Below, in pieces: positions 38,225 to 51,428 of a stretch of 64,000 nt of DNA. A model generated the notes under the pieces. That model did no database searches and was not told where the DNA came from. It worked only from the letters and a program-made list of their open reading frames with translations. Each line of letters opens with the position of its first letter. Positions within the stretch are counted from its first letter, which is position 1. Source of the DNA: Portunus trituberculatus (Eukaryota > Arthropoda > Malacostraca > Decapoda > Portunidae); contig NC_059296.1 of the NCBI RefSeq assembly GCF_017591435.1, positions 1,524,501 through 1,588,500 of the forward strand, given 5' to 3'. The translations under genes and the position numbers were made by a program.

Positions 38225-38631
38225 AGTTAAACGTAAAAAACAGTAACAGTGCATCATTTATATAAGTCACAGTATGCTTCATTTCTGCCTCTTCCTTGTA
38301 TCCCAGGCACCGCAGCTTTACATTAGACTCTTAATAGTAAGGTATTAGTAAGGGTATTGGTATAGGTGTGTTCAAATTGTTCTAAATAGGATAAGAAGGA
38401 AATCGTCTTTCATTACAGGAACACTCATCAGCGGAAGCACCGACGTCCCGCCGCATCACAGCCTGGGAGGGGCGTGGAGTCTGTAGCCAGTATAATCCTC
38501 CGACGCCCTCCTCAGCCTGTCTGGTGAGGGCGTGGGGAGGGTCAGAAGGCGCGCAGGGATCTCTCCACGCGTCTCCTCAGCGTGTGGCGTGGCGGCATCT
38601 TCCTGCCACTGGTTTGAGTGCTGAGTTGCAG
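32815..38631 (+). CDS. Candidate unrecognised gene, up to three phase-compatible exons
   Basis: Three plus-strand segments have good acceptors and join in frame. Exon a: 32813-32876, after TTTCTTTCTGATAG, ends in the strong donor AAG/GTAAGT and has an ATG at 32815 (MAVLGQTNDNVLQASLANVL). Exon b: from 35814, after TTTTCTTTCAG; its first base completes the codon left open by exon a, and it reads ATPATHKAVMALLDICFK, VPRRPLLFDEYGAQSKLTIP, then AKKKAYTTSAAQK. It would leave by a weak donor at 35980 (GTCAAT) or 36021 (GTAATT). Exon c: 38419-38631, after TTTCATTACAG, ends at CAG/GTACGA. With the 36021 donor, exon c is open for all 71 codons; with the 35980 donor it stops after 22 codons and gives a protein of about 98 residues. 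No family was recognised, both exon b donors are weak, and the introns are packed with repeats. It may be a lineage-specific gene, part of a larger one, or chance. Confidence 0.28.
33884..34295. repeat. 412-base composite of trinucleotide arrays
   Basis: In order: (TTC)n 33884-34062 with a T-rich interruption near 33940-33950, (TAC)n 34063-34121, (CAC)n 34126-34160, (AAC)n 34160-34211 with a few CAG units up to 34221, and (TAC)n 34222-34295. Neighbouring arrays differ by one base of the unit. Repeat peptides predicted across it on either strand are artefacts. Confidence 0.95.
35391..35488. repeat. Compound (TG)n(AG)n microsatellite
   Basis: About 17 TG units (35391-35424), a short spacer, then about 29 AG units (35431-35488). 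Confidence 0.95.
35720..35761. repeat. (AG)n microsatellite
   Basis: About 21 AG units, 53 bases upstream of candidate exon b at 35814. Confidence 0.95.
36662..36697. repeat. (AG)n microsatellite
   Basis: About 18 AG units followed by a few GAT units. Confidence 0.95.
37114..37180 (+). pseudogene. Possible N-terminal fragment of a Tc1-like transposase
   Basis: The ATG-started peptide MPPTRRKVDADTRTRIAVLT resembles the start of Tc1/mariner-type helix-turn-helix transposases, where a basic lead is followed by the first helix. Similarity ends at about 37180, where the frame runs into unrelated sequence and then a (TG)n(GA)n array. A donor-like AA/GTATTT at that point means it could instead be a first coding exon. 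No terminal repeats were found. Confidence 0.25.
37243..37318. repeat. Compound (TG)n(GA)n microsatellite
   Basis: About 14 TG units followed directly by about 24 GA units. Confidence 0.95.
37556..38221. repeat. (GA)n at 37556-37580 and (TG)n at 38172-38221
   Basis: Two arrays of 12 and 25 units. The 590 bases between them show no gene I can support; open frames there lack motifs. Confidence 0.85.
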
Positions 38632-39628
38632 GTACGATAATGGCATCTTCATTGCTTTCTTTTATGCCTTTATCTCGTCCTCGAACTTTATTATGTGTAT
38701 TTTATGATGCCTATTTCAGACGAGGGTGTGAGCATATTGATTTTGATTTTTTACTACACGTGATTTTCTGAAACAATCAGTATAGATAGACCTCTTCTAT
38801 GTAGTTTATCAAATAATTTTTAACGACTGCTCAATCGTAATTATATTCATGTAATAGTCTTTTGTACCCTTAATTTGCACATTTTTTCTTCATTGGTAGC
38901 TGTTGGTCACCTCCATAACTCCAAGTCTTGTTTGTGAAATAACAGCTTGAGAATCTTATTTTTCCCTTGGGTGATTTGAATGAAGTTTTGTACTAATCCG
39001 ATTTGTCAGCACTTTTGTAAAAATTTTGTCCACTATATATAGGTAAAAAGAATGTTAGCGAATATATATTTTTTATCTTCTTTAATCGCCTTCCTACCGA
39101 CCTGATTCCTTCCTTTTCAATGATCATTACTGTGGCGATGTGCCAAACTTTCTGTACAGAACAGTTTTGTAGTGTTTCAAAGATAAGTACTGAAAGTTTA
39201 TCTCGTAAAATAAAATCTGCATCATTGGTGAGGTCAGTGCATCACCATTCCCACTCCTACTGCACCACTCGTCTTTCATTGTATTAAGTATGGAATGACA
39301 ATAGAGAATGAAGAGCCACATCAAGGAAATAAAACCAATGGAACAGAAAACCCTCGATAAGTAACATACATGATTCTGAAGACAGCAATCAGAACAGTCC
39401 TTTATTTGTCCCCTCCCTCCCCTCAAAAGAACCAAAAAGCATGACGAGGCAGGCTGTGTGACAATACTAGGAAGAGGAGAAGGAAGAGGAAGTGAGGCAG
39501 GTAGTCTAAGCGCTGCGTCAAGAGAGTGATAAAGGTCGGCGAGGAGGAAACGGAATGCTAGAAGAGTTCTGTTTTATTCCTGTATTTGCGGTTAAGAGAA
39601 GAGGAAATGCAGAGTCGGTGTGTGTGTT

Positions 39629-39919
39629 TCACTGTTTGTTTGATCTGCTGCAGTCTCTGACGAGACAGCCAGACGTTACCCTACGGAACGAGCTCAGAGC
39701 TCATTATTTCCGATTTTCGGATAGGCCTGAGACCAGGCGCACACCACACACCGGGACAACAAGGTCACAACTCCTCGATTTACATCCCGTACCTACTCAT
39801 TGCTAGGTGAACAGGGGCTACACGTGAAAGGAGACACCCAAATATCTCCACCCGGTCGGGGAATCGAACCCCGGTCCTCTGGCTTGTGAAGCCAGCGCTC
39901 TAACCACTGAGCTACCGGG
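39629..39919 (-). mobile_element. tRNA-derived SINE, family C, copy 1, beside (AC)n on both sides
   Basis: The minus-strand copy starts CCCGGTAGCTCAGTGGTTAG at 39919 (A box) and has a B box (GGTTCGATTCC). It has the shared body through GAGCTCTGAGCTCGTTCCGT and ends ...CAGTGAA near 39629. A TTTG duplication lies near the 3' end. Read on the minus strand, (AC)n precedes it (39920-39944) and a short (AC)n follows (39617-39628). The open frames over it and over the sister copies are the same translated SINE, not genes. Confidence 0.9.
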
Positions 39920-40020
39920 TGTGTGTGTGTGTGTGTGTGTGTGTTAGACTGAAGGAGGAAAAGTGCGAGTTACTGAATGGATCTACACTCTTCATCATGA
40001 TTACTGTCATCTCTATGTTT

Positions 40021-40124
40021 GGTGTTATCTTCTTTCTTCTTCTCTTCTTCTTCTTCTTGTTCTTCTTGTTCTTGTTCTTCTTCTTCTTCTTCTTCTTCTT
40101 CTTCTTCTTCTTCTTCTTCTTCTC
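40021..40124. repeat. (TTC)n array with TTG interruptions
   Basis: About 30 TTC-type units, ending in CTCCTCCTCC. Confidence 0.9.
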
Positions 40125-40622
40125 CTCCTCCTTTACTTATTTACTCATCCATAATATTTTTCTATGCTTTTTTCATCTAGTTCATTTTGTTGTGTGTAGT
40201 TTTTACAGTCATCTCTTGAACATTTAGCTGCTTAACCCTGCAGTACCATGACGCGTTTTCATATTTATTCTGCTTACTATTTGATGGTATTATGCAGCTT
40301 CAGAAACCTATGTGGGGATCAAATTAGTGGAGACTTTGGCCAGTAATCTTCGGACCTCTCCATACACCTTTCCTAATGTATATAAAATCGTCTAATCACA
40401 CCCAAAACTCATAGTAAAAAATGCATCTCAGTACTGAAGGATTTTATTTCACCAGATTTTCACCTGACGCCTGCAAGAACAGTTAGTGGTGCGTAGTTTT
40501 GAGCCTTGAGTCCCAGTAAAGCATTGCTATTTTTCATGAGGAGTTTACAAGTCCCTTCCCGCTCAAACTTTTGACTAAAATGTATTCTCTCTCTTTTTTT
40601 TTTTCTCTCTCTTCATGATAGG

Positions 40623-40626
<4 letters not shown>

Positions 40627-40695
<69 letters not shown>

Positions 40696-40699
40696 TTTT
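40627..40699. repeat. (AT)n array followed by a T homopolymer
   Basis: About 25 AT units then about 22 T. Read on the minus strand this is poly(A) followed by (TA)n, the same layout as at 31324. Confidence 0.95.
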
Positions 40700-41423
40700 C
40701 TCCTGAAGTGAGAGAGTGACGCACAGGAAAGCAGCCTTGGGTTCCTGCTGACCTTAAGAGTTATACCCTGAAGCTCTAACATATTCCATAATTTTACTGT
40801 AATTACCATCACTTGAGAGTTCTCCTGACCTGATTAACTGATGTACGAAGGAATTCACTGTATACGACTTAGAGCTCGAATAACCTTAGCGACATCGCCG
40901 GTTCCTGTGATTAGCGCAACAAAAAAGCAAACAGAGGATGTGGAGGATAAAATGAGAGAAAGAAACGAAAAGAGAGAGACACATGGAGTTAATTAGTGAG
41001 AGTGGAGGCAAAACACTGGGGGAAAATAGACCGTCGTGTGATAAGGCGACCACTGAAGGAGGGAAGGAGTGAGGAGGAGAGCTACAAAGGAGACGAGGAG
41101 GAAAGTGCTAAGGAGGGAGGGTGATAGAAGGGAGATTGGGCTGGTAGAAAGAATGGCTTCACCACCACTACCACTTTTTCCTCCTCTTCCCCTTCCCCTT
41201 CATCTCCCATCTCCTCACATTACTTTCAGAAAGACTATTTGTGCTAATGTTGGTATAATTTGTGAGATGGCGAGAAGGTCTGTGTCAGTGTCAATGTGTT
41301 GGAAAGCGCAGTGAATCGGGCGCGCTGTACCGGGAAGGGACGTGAAGCAAAGTGAATCGAAGAAAATATATAATGCAGGATATAACGGTGAAAATGAACC
41401 GTCTGTCGTGCATAATTCTTATC

Positions 41424-41426
<3 letters not shown>

Positions 41427-41472
<46 letters not shown>

Positions 41473-41724
41473 AGCCTAGATTCAGACCGAAAACTACACA
41501 CAAAATACTGTTTCAAGTTTATTCATCGGGTATGTAAGCAAGGTAAACAATATTTTTTCAACAGAATGAGAGTGAGCGATGGAAGGGTGTTGGGAAGGAT
41601 ACAGGGGGGGAGGGAAGGAGGGGGCGAGGAACGGGAGTGGCATGAGGTCGAGTAATAAAAGCAGAGAACAGAAAATCTTGCTTGGAAATGATATCTGACG
41701 TGTTCCTTTGAGTCTGAGTTTGTC

Positions 41725-41788
<64 letters not shown>

Positions 41789-41919
41789 TACTCAATGTTA
41801 TCTCACACAAGTCTTTCTCGAGGTGGAAAAAGGAAGGAGGGTAGGACAGGGAGAGGGACAGGGAGACATTACTCTTGACCTTATGCAATATAACGAGCAA
41901 GTGTCTGAATAAGTTACGT

Positions 41920-41989
<70 letters not shown>
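41427..41989. repeat. Cluster of (AG)n and (CT)n arrays
   Basis: (AG)n at 41427-41470 and 41727-41785, then (CT)n at 41923-41989. The sequences between are GA-rich on the plus strand and lack coding signals. Confidence 0.9.
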
Positions 41990-41993
<4 letters not shown>

Positions 41994-42160
41994 CGTGTAG
42001 TTTCTCAGCACACCGTCCATTTCCATCCTCTCTCTCCCGGTATCGCATTACGGAACATAAAGACTTGAAAGAGACGTCCCCTGAAACAGTTTCCTGGTTG
42101 TGCCTTCCTTTGTTGGTTGAGTATTTATTCTTTTATATCCTATTTCTGCTGTTTTTATTG

Positions 42161-42161
<1 letters not shown>

Positions 42162-42239
<78 letters not shown>

Positions 42240-42328
42240 TTTTTTTCAATAGTGCTTTTGTTTGGGGGGGGCTCGTTTATAATGCTAACGCCTGCTTTCT
42301 CTCTTTTTTTTTTTTTATCTCTTATGGA

Positions 42329-42387
<59 letters not shown>

Positions 42388-42509
42388 ATCTTAGTTAGTT
42401 AAAATGAAGTTAAGAAGCTCCATGGAAAATGAAAGTCTTGAGCGTACAGCTTGTTGGTATTTTCTCGATTCAAATTATTGCTGCTAGATATGGTTATTGG
42501 TGGTAACTA

Positions 42510-42573
<64 letters not shown>
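42162..42573. repeat. (AT)n with T tract, then two (CT)n arrays
   Basis: (AT)30 at 42162-42221 runs into about 25 T (42222-42246). (CT)n arrays follow at 42331-42384 and 42513-42573. Confidence 0.9.
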
Positions 42574-42576
<3 letters not shown>

Positions 42577-42997
42577 CATCTAATATAACCTAACCAATGT
42601 GTATTTTCTTTCTTTCTTCTTCACTCGGCAACAGCCTGAGAATCAAAACCAAGTGACCTCTTTAACATAAGAGAACCCCACGAGAAACACCTTCAAATAT
42701 GCGTTGCTGGTCTCTCCTCTGCGTGGCGATGGATTCCCCTGCCGCCTCGAGAACAGTGTTATTTTTTGTAGGAGTACCAAACATTCTGCTCCAGGATAAG
42801 TTATTATTATTATTATTTTTTAACCAACTTGACCTGGACATTACGATTTAAGTCATGGCACGAATGTTGTTTTGTGGTTTTCTGGTTCTGTAAGTCTTTT
42901 GATGTCGAGATGAGGGTCAAAAGTACAAGGGAGTGGCGAGGAGGTTACCATGCAGCGTCCCGTTAGCCTGTTACTCGATCTCTGTTATTGTGACGTC

Positions 42998-43000
<3 letters not shown>

Positions 43001-43034
<34 letters not shown>

Positions 43035-43070
43035 TATATATGTACTCTATAATTGAGCTGCCAACCGAGA

Positions 43071-43142
<72 letters not shown>
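43001..43142. repeat. (AG)n and (AC)n arrays
   Basis: About 15 AG units (43001-43030), a 43-base spacer, then about 34 AC units (43074-43142). No family C SINE is associated with this AC array. Confidence 0.95.
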
Positions 43143-43143
<1 letters not shown>

Positions 43144-43718
43144 GAGATCCAAACAAGTGTATAATGCTGATGCTTAATGAATCGGGAAATGTAGTTCCTA
43201 AAATATAGCAGTTGTAATTCATGTTGTATTTAGGAAGCAAGAATGATTATAACCATTTGAAATGTTGCTACCGTTATCAGCGCTGCCACCATGATCAGAG
43301 TTGTCAGTGCCGCTGTTACTTACAATTACCATTAATGAAATCCTCATGAACAGTAGACTGATTATTATGCATCATGGGATAGAAATTAAGTAGCGAGTGG
43401 CGCCACAGTAGTTGCCGTGAAGCAGGATCGCCATGCTTTCATACACACAAAAGTCTAGTGGGTTTTGTACTGAAGCGACAACTGTGTCTTGATCATTTAT
43501 ATTGTTTTTATTTTATTTATGTTTTTAATCTTCGAATCTGATTTATATTTTTAATGATTTAGTTACATAGAAACGTTGTGTTCTATTTCGTTTGTTTCAA
43601 TGTGATAATTACTTATTCATTATAGTGTTTAACTTACACACGTATCCTGGAAAGCGTCAAGCGCTGAGAGGTGAAAACTGCCACCACCATCAGTGTGGAG
43701 GGCAGGGAGAGGTGCAGG

Positions 43719-43720
<2 letters not shown>

Positions 43721-43770
<50 letters not shown>

Positions 43771-43876
43771 TTTGATGTACGTGGATAAAATAAAAAAGAG
43801 AATGAGAAGAGGGGTCGAAGCGGGAGCAGATAAACGTAAATTTGATGATTGAATGCGTGGAGAATGGAAGTGTTTA

Positions 43877-43953
<77 letters not shown>

Positions 43954-43954
43954 T
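43721..43954. repeat. Two (AG)n arrays
   Basis: 43721-43768 and 43880-43954, the second with one AAAG interruption. Confidence 0.95.
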
Positions 43955-44576
43955 GTGTCAGAACATATATATCTACTAGTATTTCATTCCAGACATATTG
44001 AACTTTTGCTACTTATCGTCCTTTATTAGTGCCCATCACATGTCTTCTCCTTATGTAGTGAAACTCTGTTCTTGTTTAATTTCCATGTGCTTACCAATCT
44101 TTATATTCCCTTCACTTTCAATAGCGTGTAATTGGCATATTAACCGCGATAGTCTTTACCTTCATTCTTTGAATATTTTCTCTATTCTACTATTTGATAT
44201 ATGCTTTGTCTTGTTTCATATTCCTCCACATTTCCCTATAACGTATCTTTTTTCCTCCCTCTAACTCCAACAGTCGCTCTATTTATCCTCAGCCTTCCAC
44301 TAATTCATATTCTGCTTTCTACTCCGACATATTTCCTTTTCCTTCGTTTCCCATTTCTGGTCTCGTTTTCCTTGAGGTCTTGCTTGGTCTGGTCCCTCCG
44401 CCCTTCCTTCCATCCCTGCGTCCGGCTTGCCTTTCATCTGTCCGTCCATCCATCCTCCCCCAGGCTGGTGTTTGGTGTGCTGCCACGAGACGGATTCAGA
44501 CGTCCATATTTACGACTTTACTTAGAAATACGTTTAAGAGTCTTCTTTCTAGTTCTTACTAAAATGCGAGTGTGTG

Positions 44577-44582
<6 letters not shown>

Positions 44583-44641
<59 letters not shown>
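44583..44641. repeat. (AC)n microsatellite
   Basis: About 30 AC units after a short GCGCGC. Confidence 0.95.
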
Positions 44642-44645
<4 letters not shown>

Positions 44646-45311
44646 GCCAGCATCAGGCCAGAGAGTTATCGTTAGTACCCTACGAAAACTTTCCGCCCTA
44701 ATCCGCGTCACTGAGCATTCCTCACCCGCCTCCGGAACGCTACTCAGTCTGGGGTTTGTCTACCAACCTCTAGACTCGCTCCTTTTTTGACCCTTTGTAA
44801 CCATTCCACGCGCCTTTTCCCAACCTCCCTCCCTGCGACCACCAGGCACTTGACTGGCGAGCAGGGCGAGGCTGGAGGACTAGGAGGAGGTGGTTCTTCC
44901 CTCTCGTGTTGGCTTTGCTAGGTAATGTATTCCCGTCCCCGCTGACTCGACTGGGAGCGGAGCGGCGGGCTGACCTCACCCGGCCGCCCCATCACGGATG
45001 AATCAATTCGTCAGTGAGCATAAAATGGTTTGTCTGGGTCGTTTTGCATGACAAGTTGTTCTGACGAGAGGTCGCCAGACTTTCCCCTCGCTGCCATATT
45101 TAGGAGTTTAGGTAACGAGGTTAAAGGTATGGGAAGGAAGGATTTTTGAGGAACGATTGTGGTATTGGACTACACTCGTATGAAATGTATCACGTTTCCC
45201 TTTTTTCTTTTTTTTTCGTAAAACACATGAAGCAATTTTTAAGGGTTAAGAAAAATGTTTGTGAAAACGTCATTTTTACTTTTGAATTTCACAGAGTTTG
45301 TGTTTGTTTGC

Positions 45312-45313
<2 letters not shown>

Positions 45314-45380
<67 letters not shown>
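45314..45380. repeat. (TG)n microsatellite
   Basis: About 33 uninterrupted TG units. No family C SINE lies beside it. Confidence 0.95.
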
Positions 45381-45383
<3 letters not shown>

Positions 45384-47240
45384 CATAGCTGGAAAGTAAT
45401 GTAAGCAACCTGTGATGTTTTGGGAGTGAGATGTTGTGTTGTCCGTGCATGCTATGAGAGAGAGGTGTGGGGATGATGGTGCTTAGACTGGCGATGGGAG
45501 GAGGCACGATAGGGAGTTAAGGTCTCTGTTTCGGTATAAGGAGGGAGTATACTGTGGAAAGGGATGGAAAGAGGAGGCCATGTACCACCAGGGGATAGAG
45601 TGTGGGCGCGGCACTCTCCACCCTCACTCAACACCCAGTATTTAGTCCAGGCGAGCATCGTATAAAGGCCGAGAGAAAAAAAAGTAGTTGGTAGTTGATC
45701 TCGGGAGTGGTCAAAGGAGACAAGTCGAACTGATGAGGTGAGGGCGCGACGGCCCCTCGGGAGGCACGCCTTTCCCTGCCTCCTCCTCCAACCAGTCTTT
45801 TCTCCTGCGTTTTTTTTTTTTTTTATTTATCTTTTCAAACTTTTGTTATGTGTTGTTTTATTTTTTCACTTCGGATTTCGTTCATTGTTGACAAAACGCA
45901 GGGTTTTGGTGTTATCGTTCAGTCTTTGTTGTAGCTGGATGGACTTTGGCTTTTGATACATTACGAGTACAGAGTGATCACCGTGTGCAGGATGCGGAGG
46001 TGTCCCTCTGTGAATATACTGTGAAATAATTTATTTAATATTTTACAAACTGCATTCATAACTCATCCAATCATGTATTGCAGCTCAAACTGTGATAATT
46101 ATAATGCATCTGATACTGTGAAATATAATACCATTTGACCTCCTTCAGATTGCAGTGGAGTTATTAGTGACATTAATTGAAATCATGGAAATAATGAAGT
46201 ATGAAAAACTGGAGTACATAAATTACTTTAAAGACATTTTGTACCTAACACGTGTCAAAGCTTTGGATCAGAGCAGACAATATTCATCATTTTAAAGTCT
46301 ACTTATATATTTTTTTTCTGTAACACAAACTTGAATTCGAATTTTATTTATAAAGAATCTTGATAAATTTGTTAAGCAACACCTCTTCCTCAATTTTCTG
46401 AACGTTTTGGACGTCTTAGAAAATATAAATTCTTAAAGCTTTGTTAGATCTGTATGCGAAATCGTTACTCTCTTGGATCTTGACGTTTAACCTTTTAGGG
46501 TAAAGAGAGATGGATATACAGTGCGTGGCTTGGCGGTCAGGAAGCTTAAAACATTCACAGTACTGGAACGAAAGAGATGATTATTTTCTTTAATTGGAAA
46601 GAGCCTCTTGTGTGGAAAATTTCAGAAAAAAAACAGTAAAACGTTGAGTGAGATTTGATTTTAATTGAAGAATTATAGAGCAAGTGAAGGGGCGGGGAAC
46701 GACATGAAGTATTATTGTATATTTCAAAAAAAAAAAAAAATGTGGTTGTTGAATTTCTTACGGAGACGATCTTAAGCTTTGTTAAGCAACAGCATTTGCC
46801 CAATGTAATTGTTTTGGTAGAGTCGACCGAAAAAATGGTAGGGAGTAGCATAAGTTTGGAGGTGTCTTCTTGCTTCTCTTTTAAACTGTTCAATCCATAC
46901 TAAGGAGAAAAGAGAATTAGAAAACGCAGAAGCTGTCAGAGTTTACAAGTGAAAATACTTTTCTATATTGTTGTTATCGAATGTCTTATTAGTAGTAGTG
47001 CGAGCGTACACACATCACTCATGACAGCCGCCCTACTAGTACATTACTGATGCGACCAGTAAACTCCTTGCCATCTTAGCCCATATATTTTCCAGTAGCA
47101 ATACCTGGCAAATCCACACCAGGTGAAGGCTTCAGGTTCCCTTAGATTGGTTAAACTCCCTCAAAAACTAAGCCTTAAAGCTCCACCCACTTGAGCCTCC
47201 CCTCCTGGTCCATGCCCTGTCCCTCCCCGTGACCTCAGAA

Positions 47241-47242
<2 letters not shown>

Positions 47243-47317
<75 letters not shown>

Positions 47318-47604
47318 CACTGTTTGATCTGCTGCAGTCTCTGACGAGACAGCCAGACGTTACCCTACGGAACGAGCTCAGAGCTCATTATTTCCGATCT
47401 TCGGATAGGCCTGAGACCAGGCACACACCACACACCGGGACAACAAGGTCACAACTCCTCGATTTACATCCCGTACCTACTCACTGCTAAGTGAACAGGG
47501 GCTACACGTGAAAGGAGATACACCCAAATATCTCCACCCGGCCGGGGAATCGAACCCCGGTCCTCTGGCTTGTGAAGCCAGCGCTCTAACCACTAAGCTA
47601 CCGG

Positions 47605-47662
<58 letters not shown>
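47243..47662 (-). mobile_element. tRNA-derived SINE, family C, copy 2 (47316-47606), inside an (AC)n array
   Basis: On the minus strand GCCCGGTAGCTTAGTGGTTA starts at 47606 and ...CAGTGAA ends at about 47316, a 291-base element nearly identical to the copy at 60810. On the minus strand, about 27 AC units precede it (47662-47607) and about 36 follow it (47315-47243). The insertion therefore splits what looks like one long AC microsatellite. It has A and B boxes of RNA polymerase III type 2 promoters. Confidence 0.92.
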
Positions 47663-47664
<2 letters not shown>

Positions 47665-47799
47665 TCTTTATTTTTATTTCATTTTCTCAGTTCACAGAGC
47701 AAATATAGCATAGCAACCTCTCTGATCTTCCTCCTCCTCCTCCTCCTCCTACTCCACAACAACCACCATCCTCATCCTCCTCCTCCTCCACCCTCATCC

Positions 47800-47969
<170 letters not shown>

Positions 47970-48619
47970 ATATTTCATTTCCAGCATTGAAGTTTTACTA
48001 CGTATACTGCATAGAATAGCGACACACGCCAGCAATTGCATAGATGTTGGAAAAACTGTCATACCACATGATGCACTTTGTACAATTGATCAATGCGGAT
48101 TAAAACTTACATTAATGACACACTTGCGAACGACGCACTAAAAGCAGTCATGTGCAAATTACTCGTTTTGAAATGAACAGCTGAAACATGTTAAAGCAAT
48201 CAACGAAATATAGACGCAATGTAAATGTGTGTTCATTATGTTGTGAAAACTTGATGAACCGCTGGTAACTACAAACGTATTATCATTAAAGGGCAGACTG
48301 TCCTGTGGTAGAAATGAGTTTTGGTTTTGACGAATGACAAGTGTCACAAACAGCAGCTACGGTGAGAGGCTCACTTATTTTTCATTACATTATTAATATT
48401 AAGTGGTGGAGATAGACGAGAAAAGAAAAAGAAAAACTGCTTGATGAATATAACATCTCTATAGGATGCGAACCTTTAGGCTCGCGATGGAGACTCACAA
48501 ACATTATTTAGCCATTAGCTAATCAGCTGTTTTCCATCAGTTGACAATAAATGTTCTCAAACTTATTATGCAACAACATTTCAGCAATTGAATCACACGG
48601 ATACTTACCCACATCAAAG

Positions 48620-48771
<152 letters not shown>

Positions 48772-50249
48772 ATGGTTAGATGATGTATTAGTGAAATTAA
48801 AGCCATGCCTGAGATGAGAAAAAAATTGATAAAAGATAAATGCCGTGAAGGAGAAATGTAGAAACAAGTTATATAGAAAGATATCAGTAGTAGTTGGAGA
48901 AGGCTCGGGCATTTGACTATGTTGTTTGATGGAAGCAATGGTGGTGAGGATGATACGTTTAAGAGTTTAGGCAATCACGGTTAGGCTACTATATGAAGTG
49001 CAAGAGCAGTAACGTCATCTTCCTATTCATTCACAATGTTACTTTAAGATCCACTGTCGTGTATGTTTACTTTGAGGTGGGTGGATACACAGGCGAGTCA
49101 AATCAAGAAGTGGTCACCTGTTTACAAACAGGCTGTGAAGTGTTGGTGGAATCGTAAGAGTTAGTGACCCTTTTTTAGTGAAGCTTTGCCTTATATCGCC
49201 TCCTTCTCTGAATGATTTCCTTGGATCTCATTAGATCAATAAGAGTAGAATTATATTTGTATCTTATTTTATCATTCCAGTACAATAGTAAGCTTTTTAT
49301 TGCGAGTGGCATGGTCTCCGTGACTGTCGGTGCTGATCTCATCCTCTCTTGCGCAGAGGATAAAATCTGACTTCTAACAACTGACAATATTTCTTAGATA
49401 TTTCTCCTCATAGTATTTATCACTTGTTTGACATCACTGCAACTCGCCTCTTACTTTGGGAGAATAAGTCGTCTTATTGAATGAACCAGTTACACTAACA
49501 TGGTGAAGCATGGAAGGTAAACTGCACAAAAAGTGTATTCAGTATACAACCTTTTAATCGCTGAAATTAAATAGAGGACTTTTCAGTGAAAACATTTAAA
49601 CAAATATTTGATTACAGTAGCCGAATTGAAGAGGAGAATGTAAATAATTTGCTTACAGCGTGTCACTCACTATAAACCTGGAGTAATTACATCCTGACTA
49701 GGGCGCGGTGTGGAAGCCGGATACTTCATCTAATTTCCGGACAGTCCGGACAAAACTCAGAGTTTTACTTGTATTATTAAATGAGCCAGTTCAATGGCAG
49801 CACATTTTGACATTATGTTACTGCTGATGCTGACGACGATGTTGATGATAATGAACTTGACGATGATGGTGAAGGAGGCCTGTTGAACGAGTACTCATAC
49901 CTGGTGTCAGAAGAGAAGAACGAGATGTTGAACGGAACCTACCAGGATATTTCAGGGTTGGCTAGAGCTGTTTTGCTCCCTTTCGTCTCCTTCACTTCTA
50001 CTTTCCTACCTCTGCTTTCGCTACCGTTGCTTTTCCGTCCTTACCATGCAGACCTCGTCGGCGGAGCGAGGAGCACAAACGAAAAAGAGAATAAAAGTCC
50101 CGCATTTAGCGTCAAGTGAGCGGGGGCTGCGTCGACCAGCCGCAGGTCCCGCCCAGTCAATCAGCGGTGGCCTGGCCTCTGTACGTGGACCGCATGTTTG
50201 ACCCGTGACCCGCCTCCTGTGCCCTGGAATGACCTCGGAGCGTGCCCAG

Positions 50250-50252
<3 letters not shown>

Positions 50253-50317
<65 letters not shown>

Positions 50318-50344
50318 AAAGAGAGAGAGAGAGAGAGAGAGAGA
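50253..50344. repeat. Compound (TG)n(AG)n microsatellite
   Basis: About 31 TG units, TTTGAA, then about 12 AG units. A GC-richer stretch without recognised coding motifs precedes it (49,980-50,240). Confidence 0.95.
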
Positions 50345-50511
50345 TTGCGGTGTTTGCCTTGATTGCGCTGTTATTATTTTACTGGGGTTGGAATGATGAA
50401 GTCTTAGTCATGTGCGTATCAGTGAGTGGGGTGTAGCAGATCTGGCTGTGGATTCTCCAAGGGAATGAAGCTCTTGCTGTGATTTGTCTAAGGATGAATA
50501 TGCAAAGACAG

Positions 50512-50514
<3 letters not shown>

Positions 50515-50581
<67 letters not shown>
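50515..50581. repeat. (AT)n microsatellite
   Basis: About 33 AT units, here without a flanking homopolymer. Confidence 0.95.
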
Positions 50582-50583
<2 letters not shown>

Positions 50584-51361
50584 TTTCATCAATTCATTTA
50601 TCTATGATTATTTTCTTCGAAGGATACTGGAATGTTCATTAAAATTGCTTCTAGCTAGTTTTGTCCCGGGTTTTGGTGTTGCAGTGGCTTTGGGGTCATT
50701 TTGGGTGTAATGAATCGCGTTTTAATGTCTATCATCTACTAATGAGTTCGTTAGGTAAGGAGCGGTATGCCTCGGAAACTGCGTCATAGAGACAGACTGT
50801 CAAGAAGAAAACAGTGCTGGTAGTGTTGCTCTCTCAGTGACGTGCTGAGAAGCCTCGATATCCCTGGGCGATGCTCTATACTTGACTTTTACGAAGAACG
50901 TGGCTACAGCTCTTTGCGTGGATACCGATGCTTGCTGTAAAATGCCTTTAAATTATGATGGGAAGATACCTTTTTGTGTCACCTTCGCTTTCCAGCACCG
51001 GGCAGGGAAGGATTGGCGGTTTGTTGCTCACAATGTGGATTCTGTGAACGCTCTGTCTGGAGCCTCCGCCTCCTCCACCCTGACTGGTATGACGCTCCCC
51101 ACCCTCCTAGCATTAACACTATAGTATTTTTTTTCTTTTCCCCCATCACCGGACTGGATCGATCGATGTGCCTTAACGAACGTCACATTCCAACTACCCA
51201 ATTACTCCGCCACACTGGCACTGATGGTTGTCAGGCGGCGCCAAGGCTTTATGTCGCCGTCGCGTCACGCTCACTTGCTGTCATTACTTGCCTGGAGCTC
51301 AGGTAAGGACACACCCACCATACCGATGATTAGTGAAATATTACTGTCCTCTGTCTTATGC

Positions 51362-51364
<3 letters not shown>

Positions 51365-51424
<60 letters not shown>
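51365..51424. repeat. (AG)n microsatellite
   Basis: About 30 AG units, 63 bases after an isolated good donor sequence (CTCAG/GTAAGG, 51301). Confidence 0.95.

Positions 51425-51428
<4 letters not shown>

Noticed and set aside
51297..51306. An isolated strong donor (CTCAG/GTAAGG) suggesting an exon end
   Set aside because: No matching acceptor with a clean open frame was found upstream; single donors occur by chance.
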